64,000 nucleotides of DNA from CAJCIS01 sp965276755 (GTDB lineage Bacteria > Pseudomonadota > Alphaproteobacteria > Acetobacterales > Acetobacteraceae), in NCBI GenBank assembly GCA_965276755.1, contig OZ255625.1, positions 2,604,001 through 2,668,000 on the forward strand. Direction: 5' to 3'. This document shows, in pieces, positions 59,942 to 64,000 of the stretch. The notes beneath the pieces are model-generated. The model saw only the letters and a list, made by a program, of their open reading frames with translations. It ran no database searches and had not been told where the DNA came from. Every line of letters begins with the position of its first letter. The stretch's first letter is position 1. Made by a program: the position numbers and the translations under genes.

Positions 59942-60907
59942 ATGAGCGAGCACGTGATCGCCACCACGCAAGGGCGGATCGGGCGCATTGTGCTGGACCG
60001 CCAGCGTGCGCTGAACGCGCTGGACGAGGGCATGATCGCAGCCCTCGCCGCGGCGCTGCAAGCGTGGCGCACCTTGCCCCATGTGCACGCGGTCACCATC
60101 GAAGGCGCGGGCGAGCGGGCGTTTTGCGCGGGTGGCGATATTCGCGCGGTACGCGAGGCCGCGCTTGCCGGTAACGCCGCGGCGATCGAGGCATTTTTTT
60201 CGGCGGAATACGCGCTCAACCTGGCAATTGCGCGTTACCCCAAGCCGTATGTCGCGCTGATCGACGGGTTCTGCATGGGCGGGGGCATCGGCGTTGCCGT
60301 GCACGGCGCGTACCGCGTGGCCACCGAGCATGCGGTCTTTGCCATGCCCGAGACGGGGATTGCGCTGTTTCCGGATGTGGGCGCGACGTATTTGTTGCCG
60401 CGGCTGCCGGGCAGCCTGGGGATGTTCCTGGGGCTGACTGGCACGCGCGTCACAGGGGCGGACGCGGTGCATGCGGGGCTTGCCACGCATTTCGTGCCCA
60501 GGGCGGGCTTGGCGGCATTGCGCGACGCATTGGCGCGCGATGGCGTGGCGGCGCTGGGCGTGCACGCGCAGGCGCTGCCGACGTTTTCGCTGGCCGGGCA
60601 GATGGCGGGGATTGACCGTTGCTTTTCGGCGCCGAGCCTGAGCGGTGTGTTGGCCAGGCTGCGGGCAGAGAGCGATTGGGGCGAGAGCGTGTTGGCGATC
60701 TTGCGGGCGATGTCGCCAAGCGCGCTGGGGTGGAGCTTTGAAATCATCCAGGCAGGCGCAGGCAGAACGCTGGAGGATTGCCTTGCCGCCGAGCTTGCGC
60801 TGACGCGCCGCGTGACGATGCACCCCGATTTTGCCGAAGGGGTGCGTGCTATGGTCGTGGACAAGGACAAGTCCCCGACATGGCAGGATACGGAGCTTTG
60901 GCTTTGA
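59942..60907 (+). CDS. 3-hydroxyisobutyryl-CoA hydrolase (enoyl-CoA hydratase family)
   Basis: 321 residues, crotonase fold. RAFCAGGDIRAV and DGFCMGGGIGVAVHGAYRVATE form the oxyanion hole. MPETGIALFPDVGATYLLPRL carries the Glu and Asp that distinguish hydrolases of this group from hydratases. FAEGVRAMVVDKDKSPTW is a near-diagnostic C-terminal motif. It hydrolyses 3-hydroxyisobutyryl-CoA in valine degradation. The start at 59942 has GAGGA eight bases upstream; an ATG at 59927 is an alternative. No other valine-degradation genes are next to it. Confidence 0.88.
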   Translation: MSEHVIATTQGRIGRIVLDRQRALNALDEGMIAALAAALQAWRTLPHVHAVTIEGAGERAFCAGGDIRAVREAALAGNAAAIEAFFSAEYALNLAIARYPKPYVALIDGFCMGGGIGVAVHGAYRVATEHAVFAMPETGIALFPDVGATYLLPRLPGSLGMFLGLTGTRVTGADAVHAGLATHFVPRAGLAALRDALARDGVAALGVHAQALPTFSLAGQMAGIDRCFSAPSLSGVLARLRAESDWGESVLAILRAMSPSALGWSFEIIQAGAGRTLEDCLAAELALTRRVTMHPDFAEGVRAMVVDKDKSPTWQDTELWL

Positions 60908-60925
60908 GCATGCGACAAGTGCAGG

Positions 60926-61045
60926 GAAGATAAGATTGGGGGAGATGTGCCATCCCCGCCCAAACCCCCCGTCATCATTTGAGTCAAGACTAAAGTGAAG
61001 ATGGGGGTCTGGGGGGAGAGGCACTCTCCCCCCAGCCTTTTTTCG
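60926..61045. repeat. Family B palindromic repeat, full copy
   Basis: AAGATTGGGGGAGATGTGCC to CCCCGTCATCATTTG, then GATGGGGGTCTGGGGGGAGA to CTCTCCCCCCAGCC. The right-hand hairpin GGGGGGAGAGGCACTCTCCCCCC is again self-complementary with shifted sequence. It lies between convergent genes. Confidence 0.85.
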
Positions 61046-61053
61046 GACCTGCG

Positions 61054-61461
61054 TTACCCTCTCCGCGCCGAGTCCTCCAACTTCATCTGCTCCGCCTTAA
61101 CCTCAGCCACGCGCCGCTCCCCCGCCTGAGCCTCGGCCAAAGTCTCGCACGCGCGCAGCGCCATGCGCGCTGCCGCTAGCGAGACGCGCGCGGCCTCGAC
61201 CGCGACCGCACGCGTGGCCTCCTCGGCGCGGGCGCGCGCGACGGCGGCGCGGCCGGCGGGCAGCCAAGCGGCGTAGCTGCCGGCCAGTTCGTTCGTGGCA
61301 TCGGTGGGCGCGGCGCGGGTTTCGTGGTTCAGCGCCGCCTGGGCGCCGGCGATCGCAGCATTGGCGGCCTCGGCGGCGCGGAGAGCGGTGGCCAGGTCAC
61401 GGCGGGCGGCGTCTGACTCCGCGGCGCGCAGGCGGCCCAGGCGGGCGATCGGGTCAGCCAT
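61054..61461 (-). CDS. fliJ: FliJ-like flagellar export chaperone/stalk protein
   Basis: 135 residues, almost entirely alpha-helical and Ala/Glu/Arg-rich, expected as a two-helix coiled coil. Sequence identity to named FliJ proteins cannot be judged, but the size, coiled-coil character and position directly after fliI with an eight-base overlap are those of FliJ, which fits inside the FliI6 ring and couples ATP hydrolysis to export. ATG 61461 begins MADPIARLGRLRAAESD. Confidence 0.75.
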   Translation of the reverse strand: MADPIARLGRLRAAESDAARRDLATALRAAEAANAAIAGAQAALNHETRAAPTDATNELAGSYAAWLPAGRAAVARARAEEATRAVAVEAARVSLAAARMALRACETLAEAQAGERRVAEVKAEQMKLEDSARRG

Positions 61462-62830
61462 CGCGCAAAGCCTCGGCCAGTGCTGCGAAGCTTTGCTCGA
61501 TGGTGGTGGCGTCGTCACGGGACTGAGTCAGCATGGCTTCGATCCGGGGCACGATGCGCATCGCGGCATCGACGGCCGGGTCGGTGCCGGCACGATAGGC
61601 GCCCAGGCGAACCATGTCGGCCATGTCGGCATGCAAGGCGAGGTGCGCGCGGGCCTGGCGCAGCAACACGGTCTGCTCTGGGGTCAGGATGGAAGAGGCG
61701 GCGCGCGAGAGGCTGCGCAGCACATTCACGGCGGGGTAGCGGCCGCCTTCGGCGATGCGGCGGTCAAGCACGACGTGCCCGTCCAGAATGCCGCGCACAG
61801 CGTCGGCGACCGGTTCGTCATGATCGCCGCCTTCGACGAGCACGGTGAAGAGGCCGGTGATCTGGCCGGCACGTCCGTCTGCCAGGACGGGACCGGGGCC
61901 GGCGCGCTCCAGCAGGCGGGGCAGTTCGGCAAAGACGGAAGGCGGATAGCCGCGGGTAGCAGGCGGCTCGCCGGCGGCCAGGCCCAGTTCGCGCAAAGCG
62001 AGGCAGAAGCGGGTGACGCTGTCCATGAGGAGCAGCACCGATTTGCCCTGGTCGCGGAAATGTTCGGCGATAGTGAGCGCGGTATAGGCGCATTCGCGGC
62101 GTAGCAGCGGCGGGGCGTCGCCGGTGGCAATCACCACGGTTGCGCGCGCCAGGCCTTCGGGGCCGAGATCGTCCTCGATGAACTCGCGCACCTCCCGGCC
62201 GCGTTCGCCGACGAGGGCCAGGACCACGACATCGCAGGCGGTGTTGCGGGCGAGCATGGCCAGCAGGGTGGATTTGCCCACGCCGGAACCCGCGAAGAGG
62301 CCGAGCCGCTGGCCGGTACGGCAGGTGGCAAAGCAGTTGAGCACACGCACGCCCAGGTCGATGGGCGGGCCGAGACGAGCGCGGGTGGCGGCCTCGGGCG
62401 GGGTGGCGCGCACCGGTCGCGGCGTGCCGCGCGGCAGGGGGCCGGCGTTGTCCATGGGCGTGCCGAGCGGATCGATGACGCGGCCGAGCCATGCGCTGGT
62501 GGGAGCGAGGCTGGCCTGGAAGGAGGCGGCGCCATTGGGACCGAGATGCAGGGGTGCGATGGCCGCCGCACCCTCGCCGAGGCCGGCGGTGGTGCCAAAG
62601 GGGGCGGCCTGGAGTACGCCCCCCCGCACGCCGATGATCTCCGCCGGGACCATGACGCCGTCCCGCCTGCGCAGGGCCAGGCGGTCGCCGACGGCGAGGT
62701 GGCGCGTGAGGCCGCGCAGCTCGATCACCAGGGCGGAGACGGCGCTGACCACGCCGCCGAGGGTGGCGGCGGGGATGGTTCCGGCGGCGGCTGCGAAATC
62801 GCGAAGCTGCGGTTGAGGAGAGCTTAACAT
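61454..62830 (-). CDS. fliI: Flagellar type III export ATPase FliI
   Basis: A 458-residue F1-beta-like ATPase. Walker A is in GLFAGSGVGKSTLLAML (about 185), VVLALVGERGREVREFIED is the catalytic Glu block, Walker B is VLLLMDSVTRF and the export-ATPase motif ATRGYPPSVFAELPRLLERAG follows. The N-terminal beta-barrel has VGDRLALRRR and EIIGVRGG. It energises flagellar protein export at the inner membrane. The frame extends upstream past the true N-terminus; ATG 62830 is preferred. It is divergent from ctrA. Confidence 0.93.
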   Translation of the reverse strand: MLSSPQPQLRDFAAAAGTIPAATLGGVVSAVSALVIELRGLTRHLAVGDRLALRRRDGVMVPAEIIGVRGGVLQAAPFGTTAGLGEGAAAIAPLHLGPNGAASFQASLAPTSAWLGRVIDPLGTPMDNAGPLPRGTPRPVRATPPEAATRARLGPPIDLGVRVLNCFATCRTGQRLGLFAGSGVGKSTLLAMLARNTACDVVVLALVGERGREVREFIEDDLGPEGLARATVVIATGDAPPLLRRECAYTALTIAEHFRDQGKSVLLLMDSVTRFCLALRELGLAAGEPPATRGYPPSVFAELPRLLERAGPGPVLADGRAGQITGLFTVLVEGGDHDEPVADAVRGILDGHVVLDRRIAEGGRYPAVNVLRSLSRAASSILTPEQTVLLRQARAHLALHADMADMVRLGAYRAGTDPAVDAAMRIVPRIEAMLTQSRDDATTIEQSFAALAEALRDG

Positions 62831-63005
62831 CTCTGGGCTTTTATGAAGCAATGTCTCATATACTGGACCACATCTGCAGGTTGTTGCTTGTTTCGAGGGT
62901 AACGATGTCGAATTTTCAGAATTTATGCAGAACTTGGTGAAAAAGCAGTAGCAGGCTACACGTCCAGGTGGTATTGGTTCCGAATTGGATCGCAAGGAGG
63001 ATGCA

Positions 63006-63740
63006 ATGCGGGTTCTACTGGTTGAGGATGATCTGACAGCCTCGCGCGGTATTTCGCTGATGCTGCGGGGGCAAGGCGCCATCGTTGATGAGACGGATAC
63101 CGGCGAAGAGGCGCTCGAGCTGGTCAAGCACTATGACTACGACATTGTTGTTCTTGATTTGATCTTGCCTGACATGGAAGGCTATGAAGTGGTCCGCCGC
63201 ATGCGCGGAGCGCGGGTGGAAACACCGGTGCTGATCCTGTCCGGGCTGACGCGGCCGCAGGCCAAGGTGAAGGGCTTTGGCATGGGCGCGGACGACTACA
63301 TTACCAAGCCCTTCGACAAGTCCGAGCTGGTGGCACGTATCCAGGCGGTAATCCGTCGCAGCAAGGGGTACAGCCAGCCGCTGCTGCGCATCGGCAATCT
63401 GCAACTCAACCTGGACAGTCGCGACGTGATGGTCGAGGACCAGCCCGTGCATCTGACCGGCAAGGAATACGCAATCCTCGAGTTGCTGGTGCTGCGCAAA
63501 GGCATGGTGCTGACGAAAGAGGCGTTCCTCAATCACCTGTACGGCGGCATCGACGAGCCGGAGATGAAGATCATCGACGTGTTCATCTGCAAGCTGCGCA
63601 AGAAGCTGGCGCAGGCGGGCGCGGGCAATCTGATAGGCACCGTGTGGGGACGCGGGTACATGATGCGCGACCCGAACAGTCAGGCAGCGCTGGCGGCCTC
63701 TGCGTTGCACGCACCGGAAAGTCTCAGCGTAGCGGCGTAA
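63006..63740 (+). CDS. ctrA: Cell-cycle response regulator CtrA
   Basis: 244 residues. The receiver domain starts MRVLLVEDDLTASRGISLML, with phospho-acceptor Asp51 in IVVLDLILPDMEGYEVVRRMR and Lys in YITKPFDKSELVARI. The winged helix holds VHLTGKEYAILELLVLRKGMVLTKEAFLNHLYGG and the recognition helix EMKIIDVFICKLRKKL, nearly diagnostic for CtrA. In alphaproteobacteria it governs flagellar and division genes, and its place beside fliI is in keeping. AAGGAGG lies just before ATG 63006. No TTAA-N7-TTAA site is seen in the intergenic region. Confidence 0.95.
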   Translation: MRVLLVEDDLTASRGISLMLRGQGAIVDETDTGEEALELVKHYDYDIVVLDLILPDMEGYEVVRRMRGARVETPVLILSGLTRPQAKVKGFGMGADDYITKPFDKSELVARIQAVIRRSKGYSQPLLRIGNLQLNLDSRDVMVEDQPVHLTGKEYAILELLVLRKGMVLTKEAFLNHLYGGIDEPEMKIIDVFICKLRKKLAQAGAGNLIGTVWGRGYMMRDPNSQAALAASALHAPESLSVAA

Positions 63741-63880
63741 TCGCTGCGAGCATAGCCGCCAATTCCGGCCCGGAGCGCAAACTTCCGGGCTGGATGGGGT
63801 CCGCTAGCCGTTTGCCCTTGTGCTTGCGCAAGGTCGCGACATCGGAGAAGGTGCAGCCTGGTGCTGAAAGACCGAGAACG

Positions 63881-64000
63881 ATGGCGCGCGAACCTCATAC
63901 TTATGGCGGCCGTTGTCATTGTGGTGCGGTGCAGTTCGTGGTGAGGCTGAGTGATGGCTTCAACACGATCCGGCGCTGCACATGTTCCTATTGCCGAATG
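63881..64000 (+). CDS. GFA (glutathione-dependent formaldehyde-activating/CENP-V) family protein, N-terminal part
   Basis: The frame from ATG 63881 is open to the window end (40 codons). GGRCHCGAVQFVV and RCTCSYCRM show the zinc-binding Cys pairs (CHCG and CTCSYC) that define the GFA fold. Members include Gfa, which was proposed to speed addition of glutathione to formaldehyde, but most are uncharacterised. No ribosome binding site stands out clearly before the ATG. The 140 bases between ctrA and this start hold nothing I can name. Confidence 0.75.
   Translation, partial: MAREPHTYGGRCHCGAVQFVVRLSDGFNTIRRCTCSYCRM

Noticed and set aside
62831..63005. CtrA binding sites between fliI and ctrA
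   Set aside because: Only a single TTAA is present near the fliI start, with no second half-site at seven-base spacing.
63724..63900. Minus-strand stretch encoding AIVLGLSAPGCTFSDVAT... up to the ctrA stop
   Set aside because: The composition looks protein-like, but there is no start codon after the preceding stop and it overlaps both ctrA and the GFA gene. At most it is a relic.

Overview
The window looks like a chromosomal segment of a GC-rich alphaproteobacterium, most likely of the family Acetobacteraceae. The evidence is a ctrA response regulator divergent from fliI-fliJ, pqqD-pqqE, a pstB-phoU-phoB block, a fused ArsR-methyltransferase regulator in front of metH, and dense families of intergenic palindromes of a kind I associate with this family. 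The genus cannot be told from the sequence alone.

Layout. 1-8.3 kb: start of an unknown gene (minus), secreted SGNH hydrolase, GH13 alpha-glucosidase, an RND efflux pair and a lytic transglycosylase. 8.3-9.3 kb: a probable small RNA with its own promoter and terminator, an orphan Flp pilin, and a nested stack of repeats. 9.2-13.8 kb: N-formylglutamate amidohydrolase, two small proteins, tRNA-Val(GAC) and the phosphate operon pstB-phoU-phoB. 13.9-15.4 kb: a complete ISL3-family insertion sequence that split an intergenic palindrome and left an 8-bp target duplication. 15.4-28.8 kb: a cation/proton antiporter, two S9 peptidases, a cluster of secreted beta-propeller proteins with an IS1380 remnant inside it, dienelactone hydrolase, an L,D-transpeptidase, an aldo/keto reductase and a membrane protein. 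28.9-40.9 kb: htpG, an AsmA-like protein, a glycosyltransferase coupled to an asparagine synthase, a secreted phosphoesterase, a DUF6794-like protein, a beta-helix protein and a polysaccharide flippase. 41-46 kb: lipoprotein, GST, EthD protein, M1 aminopeptidase and an AT-richer orphan gene. 46-53 kb: a solitary Rieske protein gene, an exported methyltransferase, pqqD-pqqE, and a thiolase plus FadB-type multienzyme pair. 53-60.9 kb: metH with its regulator, a sulfite-oxidase-like enzyme, a DUF1311 protein and a 3-hydroxyisobutyryl-CoA hydrolase. 61-64 kb: fliJ-fliI, ctrA and the start of a GFA-family gene.

The most distinctive signal lies between the genes. Three palindromic repeat families occupy most gene junctions, about 24 copies in 64 kb. 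Family A is AT-rich (CTTCTTTTTT-GAAAAAAAGAAG type), family B is built on GGCTGGGGGAGATGTGCCAT, and family C on CCAGGGGCTCTGCCCCTGG. Families A and B show compensatory base changes in their stems, which argues for selection on the folded RNA or single-stranded DNA. Copies have been hit by the IS, nested inside each other, and recruited as the C-terminal codons of two genes.

Functionally the window is mostly housekeeping and envelope biology: phosphate control, methionine synthesis, beta-oxidation and valine degradation, PQQ maturation, envelope remodelling and export, and motility control.
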